64,000 nt of DNA, taken from the NCBI GenBank assembly GCA_947492375.1, contig CANLMI010000002.1:121529-185528 (forward strand), read 5' to 3'. The notes under the pieces were generated by a model that was not told the DNA's origin, made no database searches, and worked only from the letters and a program-made list of their open reading frames with translations. Source of the DNA: an uncultured Kordiimonas sp. Lineage in GTDB: Bacteria; Pseudomonadota; Alphaproteobacteria; Sphingomonadales; Kordiimonadaceae. Of the stretch, positions 19,161-27,441 are shown one piece after another; position 1 is the first letter of the stretch; every line of letters starts with the position of its first letter. The translations under genes and the position numbers were made by a program.

Positions 19161-19367
19161 CTATGCACAACAGTTATCGTCATCTTGTATCGGCGGACAA
19201 GGAACCGTTCCATACGAACAATAAACACAGCAGTCACCATGCTTGGGCTTTAGGAGCGCACTGCATCCTTTGCAGTCAAAAAAATACTGACAGGCATCGG
19301 TAGGCATAGTTTCACTCTCTTCATGCCCGCATCCCGGACAAGTAATTTTTGAAACAGGCTCAACCAT
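19161..19367 (-). CDS. GDCCVxC-domain small cysteine-rich protein
   Basis: A 68-residue protein with paired zinc-ribbon-like motifs: CPGCGHEESETMPTDACQYF, then DCKGC and the signature GDCCVYCSYGTVPCPP, ending DDDNCCA. It has eleven cysteines. This small family is regularly found next to MerT-like transporters and is thought to bind metal in the cytosol; the exact job is unknown. Its ATG overlaps the end of the MerT-like gene (TGATGG arrangement), so translation is coupled. Confidence 0.82.
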   Translation of the reverse strand: MVEPVSKITCPGCGHEESETMPTDACQYFFDCKGCSALLKPKHGDCCVYCSYGTVPCPPIQDDDNCCA

Positions 19368-19741
19368 CAGCCTTGCCTGAAGCCAAAAAAGATCAATAGT
19401 TCGCGCTCGTGATACGGAATGTTGTAAGTAAGCACAATGAATAGAAGCGCAAAAGCAAAGATCACAAGGGTACGTGGTCTAGGGCGTCTGCCACCCCAGA
19501 AGGCTGCGACCATTCCAGCGATAACCAATATCAGTGATCCTATGAGAAACTCATCGCGGTTACGTGCGAAAAAGCCGAGCTGGGCAATAGCCGCACTACT
19601 TACTCCTGCTTGAAACAACAATAAGGGTAATACACAACAAGACGCGCCAATGAAGGCACTAATAGCACCAAGGATACCGCCGCTTGCGAACAAGCCGTCT
19701 TTTTTCTTCTTGAGTATCTCGCGCATTTTATTCATTCGCAT
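19367..19741 (-). CDS. merT: MerT-family mercuric/metal transporter
   Basis: A 124-residue inner-membrane protein with three hydrophobic segments. The first helix ends in GASCCVLPLLLF, the vicinal Cys pair with which MerT proteins accept Hg(II) in the membrane. The second Cys pair of classic Tn501 MerT is absent; the C-terminal half is basic (GGRRPRPRT) and ends in a short hydrophobic tail. It is the first gene of a three-gene unit (19741 to 18609) driven by a MerR-type promoter. No MerA reductase or periplasmic MerP is encoded nearby, so either uptake feeds another detoxification route or the family member has a different metal. Confidence 0.8.
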   Translation of the reverse strand: MRMNKMREILKKKKDGLFASGGILGAISAFIGASCCVLPLLLFQAGVSSAAIAQLGFFARNRDEFLIGSLILVIAGMVAAFWGGRRPRPRTLVIFAFALLFIVLTYNIPYHERELLIFFGFRQG

Positions 19742-19762
19742 TAAAGCTCACCTTCAGTTTAA

Positions 19763-19793
19763 AGTATAAACTCTGTAGTGGCTACAGGATCAA
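19763..19793 (-). promoter_or_regulatory. MerR-type promoter/operator of the merT-like operon
   Basis: On the minus strand: -35 TTGATC (19788-19793), a 19-bp spacer, and -10 TATACT (19763-19768). The spacer contains the perfect dyad CTGTAG-3-CTACAG (19773-19787). The overlong spacer with a central dyad is the hallmark of promoters activated by metal-bound MerR-family proteins. It lies 22 bp upstream of the MerT-like start codon. Confidence 0.88.
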
Positions 19794-19936
19794 TAGGTTT
19801 ATTTAAACGAGGTTTGTTTTTTATAGTGGGGACATGAAACCATAAACAGCAGCGGCCAGCATAAGTGCAACTCTGTTGTTAAGCTCAAATCAACAATGTA
19901 GTATCTAAAGGTGGGATTAAGCATCCCTATATTAAC

Positions 19937-20380
19937 TCAACCCTTTGGAAAGTTAATCAGGCAGCACTTGCCAGTCGGGTTTCGAATTTCACAGGCGCAG
20001 TTCTTTAACTTAGTTTGGGATTTAACAAATTCTTTAATGCTACTGAAACCATGTTCCTCAATCTCTGCCTCTACTTGGTCGAACGTTACGTCAAAACAGT
20101 AACATATTTGCCGCTTGGGCGAGTGATCCTTTTCGCCAATTTTGCCACGGACATCGCCTAGTTCAAAGAGCGTGCCCTTGGTGTCAAAATAAACGACATC
20201 GCATTGATTATTCTTGCAAAAATAGTAGCCGTTATCCTCGCTTAAAGCGTGACTATAAGGTTGTGCCAAATGATGAAGAACTGTCTGGTAGCTGGTGATG
20301 TTTTGTGCCTCATTGCATCTTGGGCAAAGTTCTTTTTTCTTGAACTCAGGTACGCCTTTATTTTTACAACAATCGTTCAT
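19937..20380 (-). CDS. CopZ-like [2Fe-2S]/zinc metallochaperone
   Basis: A 147-residue cytosolic protein resembling the N-terminal domain of Archaeoglobus CopZ. An N-terminal Cys cluster (MNDCCKNKG), a CPRCN zinc-site motif, YYFCKNNQCDVVYF, and a BFD-like [2Fe-2S] region with RQICYCFDVTFDQVEAEI and CACEIRNPTGKCCL are all present. The C-terminal HMA domain of archaeal CopZ is lacking. The family is annotated as an iron-sulfur metallochaperone and typically occurs with mer-like or copper genes; electron transfer or metal reduction has been suggested. I start it at ATG 20380, after AGGAA. It lies 10 bp downstream of the MerC-like gene, so the two are one operon. Confidence 0.78.
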   Translation of the reverse strand: MNDCCKNKGVPEFKKKELCPRCNEAQNITSYQTVLHHLAQPYSHALSEDNGYYFCKNNQCDVVYFDTKGTLFELGDVRGKIGEKDHSPKRQICYCFDVTFDQVEAEIEEHGFSSIKEFVKSQTKLKNCACEIRNPTGKCCLINFPKG

Positions 20381-20390
20381 GAAAAATTTC

Positions 20391-20771
20391 CTAATCGACA
20401 GACCTAATTTGACATTGTTTTTTCGCGTAAATACTCGCGACTGATCCAACAAGAAGGCCAAATATTCCGACATACATCAGCGACAATATCCACCCAGCAT
20501 AAAACCCAATGAAGATAAGGACAGCACTTACGACACTAATAATTAGTGGATAATAGGTTTGATGAACTCGAAAAGCCATGTAGCTACCAATTAAGGTTAT
20601 CAATACAAATGGCGGGAAAACATAATTCATCATTATCCCTTCAAAGGGTAATAATGCTCCCAGTCCTAGAGTTGTTCCTAGAGGAATAAATAGAGGCCAG
20701 CACCCGGGACAAGCTGCGACTACAAGTAATGTTCCTAATGATCCAAATTTTTCAATAAACCCTAACTTCAC
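20391..20771 (-). CDS. merC: MerC-family mercury/metal transport protein
   Basis: A 126-residue inner-membrane protein with four hydrophobic segments. The first contains LLVVAACPGCWPLFIPLGTT, matching the CxxC-type metal site of MerC in helix 1; the last loop ends in KKQCQIRSVD. MerC proteins carry Hg(II) across the inner membrane towards cytosolic reductase. It heads a two-gene operon with the CopZ-like metallochaperone and is transcribed away from merR. A MerR-type promoter lies between the two. With the separate MerT-like protein, the island has two import-type proteins but no visible reductase. Confidence 0.72.
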   Translation of the reverse strand: MKLGFIEKFGSLGTLLVVAACPGCWPLFIPLGTTLGLGALLPFEGIMMNYVFPPFVLITLIGSYMAFRVHQTYYPLIISVVSAVLIFIGFYAGWILSLMYVGIFGLLVGSVASIYAKKQCQIRSVD

Positions 20772-20841
20772 TGTATTAGTCCTTTACTGCATACTTTCCG
20801 TCTATAAATAATTTCGTTTACAAATCTAATTGTGTCTCAAT

Positions 20842-20884
20842 TTGATTCTCGGTACGTTAATCCCTGTAGTAACTACAGGATCAA
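20842..20884. promoter_or_regulatory. Divergent MerR-type promoter region between merC-like and merR genes
   Basis: On the minus strand, -35 TTGATC (20879-20884) and -10 TAACGT (20854-20859) are separated by 19 bp containing the perfect dyad CCTGTAG-TAA-CTACAGG (20863-20879). On the plus strand, -35 TTGATT (20842-20847) and -10 TGTAGT (20865-20870) with 17-bp spacing overlap the same dyad. This fits one operator through which MerR activates the merC-like operon and represses itself. Confidence 0.8.
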
Positions 20885-20892
20885 GTATAAAA

Positions 20893-21306
20893 ATGAACAC
20901 GAAAACGCGAGAATACAGCCGGGGTGCATTAGCAAAGGCTGCATCAGTAAATATCGAGACAGTACGCTTTTATGAACAAAAGGGCTTAATGCCTGACCCA
21001 CCGCGTACGACAGCAGGGCATCGGCGTTATTCTCACACGCATCTTGAGCGGCTTATGTTCATTAAGCGCGCCAAGGAATTAGGCTTTCAGCTAGAAGAAA
21101 CCGGGAAGCTATTAGCAATGGTTGATGGGGATATTGATTGCAGGGCTGTGCAGGATATAGCCAATGCCAATATTGCGCTTATCAATGCCAAGATCGTCGA
21201 TCTTACGCAAATGCGCGATAGTTTAAGCGAGACAGCAAGCAAATGTACCGGGAGACATGTGCCCGAATGTGCCTTGATTGAGCGTCTGCTTGCTCCGACA
21301 GACTAA
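20893..21306 (+). CDS. merR: MerR-family metal-responsive regulator
   Basis: A 137-residue regulator starting at ATG 20893; an open frame further upstream crosses the promoter. The N-terminal winged helix reads YSRGALAKAASVNIETVRFY followed by EQKGLMPDPPRTTAGHRRY. A long dimerisation helix follows. Metal-binding cysteines are present as in mercury MerR: one in DGDIDCRAVQ and two in KCTGRHVPECALIE, although the last two are 8 rather than 9 residues apart as in Tn501. Hg(II) or a related thiophilic ion is the likely signal. It probably controls the operator directly upstream and the similar dyad at 19773-19787. Confidence 0.88.
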   Translation: MNTKTREYSRGALAKAASVNIETVRFYEQKGLMPDPPRTTAGHRRYSHTHLERLMFIKRAKELGFQLEETGKLLAMVDGDIDCRAVQDIANANIALINAKIVDLTQMRDSLSETASKCTGRHVPECALIERLLAPTD

Positions 21307-21815
21307 GGAATTTCTATTGTGGGGGATGCAATTACTGATACTAAAAAGTCTCCAATCGTCAAATACCTAATTTTGTCCCATAAGCGTCGAACAGAGACAC
21401 TATTATGGAGCTTACAGTTTAGCGTATACTCCAAGCTAAAGCCCTAAAATCACTAACGGCCATGCAAATGATCCAACTATGCTGACGGGAGTGGTTTGAT
21501 GGGAAAAGATTCAAGAACTTCAAGCAATGTCGAGCTTAAAAGCCCAATAACTAGATATATGTCATGGATTTTTTGATCGTACACCTATTCATCATGGGCA
21601 CCGATTTGACTTGTTGGTCGTCGTTGGTCACTCCCTCGGCATCTAGACGGTTGATAATATTACAAGCAGTCAAGGACTGTTTGTCGGCTGGACAGAAGGT
21701 TACCAGCCGTCCCAGGCTACCGCTTATTTGCCATCGTCGTTAATTTTTAACGTTGACTTCAAAGCTCTTTTATCTAGCTCGATCTTTTCGTTAACTATAG
21801 CTAGAAGCTCAAGTT
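21307..21815. other. Noncoding segment with repeat/IS-end remnants
   Basis: About 510 bases without a credible gene. The part at 21343-21400 is an imperfect copy of the sequence upstream of the IS3 OrfA (18509-18560): both share AAAAAGTCTCCAAT and a following TTGTCCCAT. Near 21598-21635 there is a stretch (ACCGATTTGACTTGTTGGTCG) resembling the inner end of the IS481 element, which may be a decayed IS end; that match is weak. Confidence 0.45.
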
Positions 21816-22829
21816 CTAATTTTCCCAATAAATATGAGTGATGCGCCACGCTCCATCACGCATGCGCATGATGAGAAACTCCTTGGTTTCTTCATCAATT
21901 TCCTGATCACGGAAATTACCTTTCATGCGCGTCGTACTTGTCACCCATGCAAGGTCTCCATCGACCGATGCCAATCGGCTAATCGTCTCAAAATCTATGA
22001 CTTTCAAGTAAGCCATATCACTAGTCATGTGACCCTTCATGTATTCTTCACGAGATCTTTGTGCATGCCCGCCTTCTAGAACTAATACATCTTCGGCCAA
22101 TAATGATTTTACGGTATCTTTATCTTGCTCCTTGAGCGCTAAGGTCAGAGCCTCTGCAACGTTCTCCGGAATCAAAGGTGCAACGTTGGGCCCATGCTCA
22201 TGCAGACTGCCATCTGCATGCTTATGCAGCGCAGGCGCAGATTGTGCTTCATCTAACTTATGATCAGGTTCATCTCTTCCCGCCTCATGGTTGTGAGTAT
22301 CTTTTCCTGTTCCGCAATCGTCTTCTGGAGCATCACCACCATGGTCATGGCCGCCGCCTTCATGGTCGTGATCGTGGCCGTCACCCGTTATTTCTGGCAT
22401 TGACATTACGCCAAGCCCATACCGATAAACGAGATCACCGCCCTTATAGGCAGTGATCAACAACATAGTGGTTGAGATCACCAGAACAGTCATGATGGTA
22501 CCATTTAGGTCCTCACGCCACATCAGACCGGCTGCAACAATGGAGATCGCCATAGCAGCCAAAGCCCAGTTCCGATGATCAGTCATCGCACGATGTGACG
22601 GAGCGTCGTGTCCTACACTATAATATGCCTGGAGCCCCGCAAGCACAGTCAAGACCAGAGCGCCGAAACCGATCCAGAACATCGTTCGGCCTGCGATTAG
22701 CAAACGGTCATTAATACCCGTCTGTTTTTTGAACATTGCGATAAGAAGAACAACTGTTGCTGTGGTAAGCAACGCAACACTAAAATGCACAATGACGGGG
22801 TGCAAATTGGGAACAATCAAATCATTCAT
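21816..22829 (-). CDS. DUF2231 membrane protein with His-rich linker and SnoaL-like domain
   Basis: A 337-residue protein with three parts. Residues 1-140 form a four-helix DUF2231-type membrane domain (starting PNLHPVIVHFSVALLTTATV). Residues ~145-215 are a hydrophilic linker very rich in His and Asp (GDGHDHDHEGGGHDHGGD and further HNHE, HKHADGSLHEHG), likely to bind metal. The C-terminal ~115 residues look like a SnoaL/NTF2-like fold with LLAEDVLVLEGGHAQRSREE and WRITHIYWEN. The gene overlaps the cusA stop/start region by 4 bp and is the last gene of the cus operon. A periplasmic metal-buffering or sensing role is inferred from the linker and context only. Confidence 0.7.
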   Translation of the reverse strand: MNDLIVPNLHPVIVHFSVALLTTATVVLLIAMFKKQTGINDRLLIAGRTMFWIGFGALVLTVLAGLQAYYSVGHDAPSHRAMTDHRNWALAAMAISIVAAGLMWREDLNGTIMTVLVISTTMLLITAYKGGDLVYRYGLGVMSMPEITGDGHDHDHEGGGHDHGGDAPEDDCGTGKDTHNHEAGRDEPDHKLDEAQSAPALHKHADGSLHEHGPNVAPLIPENVAEALTLALKEQDKDTVKSLLAEDVLVLEGGHAQRSREEYMKGHMTSDMAYLKVIDFETISRLASVDGDLAWVTSTTRMKGNFRDQEIDEETKEFLIMRMRDGAWRITHIYWEN

Positions 22830-25800
22830 ATCGTTTCTCCCTGGGTTTCAAGTAATTTGGCTTCTTGCATTAACTGGCGCCGTTCTGACCAATTCATCCA
22901 TAAATAGAATATGGCCGGAATCACGATGAGCGTCAGAATGGTCGCAGTGACCATGCCACCCACCATAGGAGCAGCTATGCGCTGCATGACTTCTGATCCT
23001 GTCCCTGTCCCATACATGATAGGAATTAACCCAGCGATTACTGTAATGACGGTCATCATGATTGGTCGTAGACGCAGCAGTGCTCCATCCATTACTGCGG
23101 ATTTCAGATCAAATGGTGTAGCTTGATCTTCTTTATGATCGCGGTAGGTCATATGCAGGAATACGAGCATCACCACGCCTGTTTCCACAGCAACACCCGC
23201 AAGCGCTATCATCCCAACAGCGACGGCAATCGAGAGATTAAAGTCCAGCAAATAAAGGATCCATAGACTTCCTGTGAGTGCGAGTGGCAAGCTGAGCATG
23301 ACAATCGCCACGTCCATAAATCGTCTAAATACAAGGAATAGTACCAGAACAATCAAAACCAATGTCACAGGAATGATAAGGCTCAGTCGCTCCTCAGCGC
23401 GTTCGATATATTCAAACTGGCCTGACCATCCAAGCGAGTAACCCACAGGCATTGTTAGAACCGTATCCAATCGCTGCTTTGCGTTTGCAACATAAGTTCC
23501 GACATCGATACCTCTAATATCAATGAAAACCCACCCGCTTGGTCGCGCATTTTCACTGCGTATCATGCCCGGGCCATCGACTATCTCGATATCCACCAAC
23601 GTCTTTAATGGCACATGCGCACCGGTTGGCGTCACGATTGGCAGGTTCCCAAGGTCTTCAGCACTGTCGCGAACATCACGCGGGAAACGCAGATTAATCG
23701 GATAACGCTCCAGTCCTTCTACACTTTGACTTACAACAGCCCCACCTATTGCAGACCGAACTACATCTTGAATAGCCGCAACCGACATACCATACCGAGC
23801 AGCATCCGCGCGCCTGATATCCACTTCAAGATATCGCCCACCAGTAACCCGTTCAGCATAAACGGATGCTGTTCCCGGCAAGTCGCGCAGGCCAAATTCG
23901 ATGGTTTTGCCAATCTCGTCGATAACATCTAAATCTGCGCCAGAGACTTTGATACCAATAGGCGTGCGTATTCCGGTCGCAAGCATATCAATTCGAGCTT
24001 TAATCGGCATAATCCATGCGTTGGTATAGCCCGGAACATTAACAACCCGATCCAGCTCTGCGCGGATTCCCTCAATCGTCATGCCTTCACGCCATTCAGA
24101 TTGCGGCTTCAGCTGCACATTGGTTTCCGTCATCGTAAGTGGTGCCGGGTCAGTTGCAGTCAGTGCACGGCCAGATTTGCCGTATACACTCTGTACCTCT
24201 GGGACCGACATAATGAGCTTATTGGTTTGCTGAACCAGCTCGCGCGATTTACCGATCGAAACCCCTGGAAAAGCAACAGGCATATACAAAAAGTCACCTT
24301 CATTGAGGTCGGGCATAAACTCGTTACCGAGACGATTAAGAGGATAGACTGCTGATAATGTTACCAGGAGCGACACAACGAGTGCTGTTTTGGGGGCAGC
24401 CAATGTTAACTTCAGGATAGCTCGGTACCCGGCAAGGAGTATCCGATTCAAAGGGTTGGCGGTTTCCGGTTTCATTTTGCCCCGAATGAAATACCCCATC
24501 AATACAGGAACAAGGGTGACAGATAAAATAGCAGCAGCTGCCATTGCATAGGTTTTCGTAAAGGCAAGTGGCTTGAAGAGACGCCCTTCCTGTGCTTCAA
24601 GTGCAAATACTGGCATGAAACTCACAGTAATAATGACCAACGAGAAGAAGAGAGCTGGTCCAACTTCAACACAGACTTGTTTGACGATACGCCACCGGTT
24701 TTCCTGGGTCAGCGCCTCCTTCTCAAGCCTTCTATGCAACGCTTCAATCATTACAATTGCAGCGTCCACCATCGCACCAATAGCAATTGCGATACCGCCC
24801 AGCGACATAATATTGGCATTGATACCTTGCAAATACATAACGATGAAAGCTGCCAAAATACCTAATGGCAACGTGAGGACAATCACCAACGAAGACCTGA
24901 AATGTAGAAGGAACAACACACATGCGAGTGCCACCACAATGAATTCTTCGACAAGCTTCTCGCTTAGGTTATCGACCGCACGATTAATAAGGCCAGAACG
25001 GTCATAGGTGGTCACTATCTCAACACCTTCTGGCAGCCCTGATTGGACGTCCTCTAACTTGCTTTTGACAGCGGCGATCGTTTTCAATGCATTCTCGCCA
25101 GACCGAATAATTACAACACCGCCAACTGCTTCACCTTCACCGTTCAATTCACCGACAGCACGTCGCATTTGTGGGCCAACAGAAATATCCGCAACATCCT
25201 TCAAAAGTAACGGTGTACCATTCACAGGCATTGAAATCGGGATCTGTCGAAGATCGTCGAGATCGTTGATATAGCCTTTGGCGCGCACCAGATATTCAGC
25301 CTCGGCGAGTTCGACAACCGAGCCGCCAACTTCTCCATTAGCTGATTGAATTGCTTCGCGAACTTCTGCGAAGGTCAGGTTGAAGATACGCATTTTGGCG
25401 GGATCAAGTACCACCTGATACTGCCGTACCAACCCACCTACTGTAGCTACTTCAGACACACCCTGCACAGTTTGCAATTCAAAACGAAGGAACCAGTTCT
25501 GGATGCTGGTCAAGTCGGCAAGGTTGCGTTTTCCAGATGTGTCTTTCAGCGCATATTGATAAATCCAGCCGACACCCGTGGCATCAGGACCGAGCGCAGG
25601 TTGTACACCATCCGGCAATTGGTCAGTGACCTGATTGAGATATTCCAGCACTCTTGAACGAGCCCAATACAGATCCGTATCATCTTCAAACAGGATATAA
25701 ACATAACTGTCACCAAAGAAGGAGAAACCACGCACCGTTGTCGCTTTTGGAACAGACATCATTGCCGTAGTCAGTGGGTAAGTAACTTGATCCTCAACAA

Positions 25801-25978
25801 CCTGTGGCGCTTGTCCTGGATAGTTAGTTCTCACAATCACCTGTACGTCCGATAAGTCGGGAATAGCGTCCAGCGGTGTTTCTTTTACGGCATAAATGCC
25901 AGCTCCCAGCAAAAGTACCGTCAACATCAAAACCAAAAAGCGGTTATCGATTGACCATTTTATGAGCGACGGGATCAT
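22826..25978 (-). CDS. cusA: CusA-type heavy-metal RND efflux pump
   Basis: A 1050-residue inner-membrane RND pump with 12 transmembrane helices and two large periplasmic loops. The proton-relay motif in helix 4 reads GAMVDAAIVMIEALH. The methionines used for Cu(I)/Ag(I) in E. coli CusA have counterparts in FLYMPVAFPG, PLTMTETNVQL and ARIDMLATGIRTPIG, so monovalent copper/silver is the expected substrate. It works with the CusB adaptor and CusC channel encoded just upstream; all junctions overlap by 4 bp (ATGA), indicating tight co-translation. Length and motifs are complete. Confidence 0.94.
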   Translation of the reverse strand: MIPSLIKWSIDNRFLVLMLTVLLLGAGIYAVKETPLDAIPDLSDVQVIVRTNYPGQAPQVVEDQVTYPLTTAMMSVPKATTVRGFSFFGDSYVYILFEDDTDLYWARSRVLEYLNQVTDQLPDGVQPALGPDATGVGWIYQYALKDTSGKRNLADLTSIQNWFLRFELQTVQGVSEVATVGGLVRQYQVVLDPAKMRIFNLTFAEVREAIQSANGEVGGSVVELAEAEYLVRAKGYINDLDDLRQIPISMPVNGTPLLLKDVADISVGPQMRRAVGELNGEGEAVGGVVIIRSGENALKTIAAVKSKLEDVQSGLPEGVEIVTTYDRSGLINRAVDNLSEKLVEEFIVVALACVLFLLHFRSSLVIVLTLPLGILAAFIVMYLQGINANIMSLGGIAIAIGAMVDAAIVMIEALHRRLEKEALTQENRWRIVKQVCVEVGPALFFSLVIITVSFMPVFALEAQEGRLFKPLAFTKTYAMAAAAILSVTLVPVLMGYFIRGKMKPETANPLNRILLAGYRAILKLTLAAPKTALVVSLLVTLSAVYPLNRLGNEFMPDLNEGDFLYMPVAFPGVSIGKSRELVQQTNKLIMSVPEVQSVYGKSGRALTATDPAPLTMTETNVQLKPQSEWREGMTIEGIRAELDRVVNVPGYTNAWIMPIKARIDMLATGIRTPIGIKVSGADLDVIDEIGKTIEFGLRDLPGTASVYAERVTGGRYLEVDIRRADAARYGMSVAAIQDVVRSAIGGAVVSQSVEGLERYPINLRFPRDVRDSAEDLGNLPIVTPTGAHVPLKTLVDIEIVDGPGMIRSENARPSGWVFIDIRGIDVGTYVANAKQRLDTVLTMPVGYSLGWSGQFEYIERAEERLSLIIPVTLVLIVLVLFLVFRRFMDVAIVMLSLPLALTGSLWILYLLDFNLSIAVAVGMIALAGVAVETGVVMLVFLHMTYRDHKEDQATPFDLKSAVMDGALLRLRPIMMTVITVIAGLIPIMYGTGTGSEVMQRIAAPMVGGMVTATILTLIVIPAIFYLWMNWSERRQLMQEAKLLETQGETI

Positions 25979-27441
25979 TCGACACCTCCCATAACATGAA
26001 TAACTGTCACGGTGATCGAGCCATCCGGTTTGCGCGCCATACCAAAATCGATTGACACATTTTCAGGAATACCCTCAAGCTTTACGGATGAGGAAAGCTC
26101 GAATGTTTGTTCGCCACTAGGCCAATCATACTCGTCTATCGCTTCATGATTAATAGAAACAGTACGTGCGGCAGGATCAATAAAAACTAGAGTGCCACGA
26201 CCAAACACTTCAGTTTCAAGCACTGGCTCCTCGGTGGTTAAGCGAACCTGTGCCCCCTGAAAGCTGCTTTCGCTATCAATCAGAAACTGACTCCCAACGA
26301 CTACAGTTTCACCTTCTAGGAGTCCTGCCATGATTTGAGTGTATTCACCAACCGCCTCGCCAATCATTACCTCGGCTGGCCTAAATCGACCATTGCCTTC
26401 TGCTAAAATAACGCGGTTGCCATCGCCCAATCGAATGATGGCAGTCGACGGTACAAACAATGCGTCCTCAATGCGTTCGCGTTCAATATCAACCTTGAAA
26501 AACTGCCCCGGCTTAAAGCGATTGTTTTCATTCTTGAGCAAAACACGAACAGGATTAGTGCGGGTCTGCATGTTAAGATCAGGATAAATGTATTCGACGT
26601 TGGATTCAGCAACTTGCTCTTCAGTATTCACATCAAAAACACGAACCGTAGCACCTGCTTGGACATGCGGCACATCGATCTCGAACGTATCGGCGAGCAG
26701 CCAAACTGTATCCAGGTCAACTAGTGTCAGTGTTGGTTTCTCCAGCATAATTCGAGACTGATCAGATACGTTTAGGACTGTTACCACCCCTTTGATTGGT
26801 GCACGCACTGTCATGGTTGGCCGTGCAACCTTTGAAGAATGGATTTCTGCAATATCATTACGGGATAAACCCAATCCAATAAGCCTTTCTTCTGCCGAGC
26901 GCATAAGGCCCGGCCTTGCTGACGAGACAGCTTGCAAAAACTCAGCCTGTGCCGTATTCAACTCGGGAGAATAGACATCAAAAAGTGGATCACCCGCTTC
27001 CACAGCCTCACCGACTGCGCGAACATACAGCTTCTCAACCCACCCGTTTGCTCGCACATGTACGTGCGAAGTAGCTTTTTCATTATATGCTATATGTGCG
27101 ACCGTGCGAATGGTGGGTGCTTTTGTGTCACGAATAACTGAAGCCGTTTCAACCCCGATATTTGCGACAATACGTGGGTCAATTTCAACACCATCATAGG
27201 CTGCCTGACCCCCAGCTTCGTCCGTATAGACAGGCACCAAATCCATCCCCATTGGGGATTGTCCGGGTGTGTCACGCCTGAAATTTGGGTCCATTGGTGC
27301 TACCCAATAGGCGATTTCGCGCTCGGCAGGATTATTCGAGTTACCTGTTTCCCCTTGCCGGAAAAATGTTGGCAAAAAGCTACCAACAGTTACACCACCT
27401 ATCACCAGCAGGCTGCCAGCAATTATCATTTTCTTATTCAT
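25975..27441 (-). CDS. cusB: CusB-type periplasmic adaptor with metal-binding end domains
   Basis: A 488-residue membrane-fusion protein with an N-terminal membrane anchor (MIIAGSLLVIGGVTVGSFL). It then has a heavy-metal-binding domain (YWVAPMDPNFRRDTPGQSPM), the barrel-sandwich/lipoyl and beta-barrel domains, and a C-terminal extension of ~75 residues resembling CusF-type metallochaperones (VFIDPAARTVSINHEAIDEY to SITVTVIHVMGG). In systems with this extension a separate CusF is not needed. It connects the CusA pump to the CusC channel. Its ATG overlaps the cusC stop and its stop overlaps the cusA start by 4 bp each. Confidence 0.92.
   Translation of the reverse strand: MNKKMIIAGSLLVIGGVTVGSFLPTFFRQGETGNSNNPAEREIAYWVAPMDPNFRRDTPGQSPMGMDLVPVYTDEAGGQAAYDGVEIDPRIVANIGVETASVIRDTKAPTIRTVAHIAYNEKATSHVHVRANGWVEKLYVRAVGEAVEAGDPLFDVYSPELNTAQAEFLQAVSSARPGLMRSAEERLIGLGLSRNDIAEIHSSKVARPTMTVRAPIKGVVTVLNVSDQSRIMLEKPTLTLVDLDTVWLLADTFEIDVPHVQAGATVRVFDVNTEEQVAESNVEYIYPDLNMQTRTNPVRVLLKNENNRFKPGQFFKVDIERERIEDALFVPSTAIIRLGDGNRVILAEGNGRFRPAEVMIGEAVGEYTQIMAGLLEGETVVVGSQFLIDSESSFQGAQVRLTTEEPVLETEVFGRGTLVFIDPAARTVSINHEAIDEYDWPSGEQTFELSSSVKLEGIPENVSIDFGMARKPDGSITVTVIHVMGGVE

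Noticed and set aside
18609..21306. Complete mer operon
   Set aside because: No merA, merB or merP gene is in the window, so a classical mercury-reduction operon cannot be claimed.
21598..21635. A second IS481 copy end
   Set aside because: Only a short, imperfect match to the inner terminal sequence of the IS481 element is visible and there is no transposase; not enough to call an element.
24573..25007. A 144-codon open frame antisense to cusA
   Set aside because: It lies entirely opposite a conserved RND pump segment, has a Ser/Thr/Ile-biased composition typical of antisense frames, and has no ribosome-binding site.
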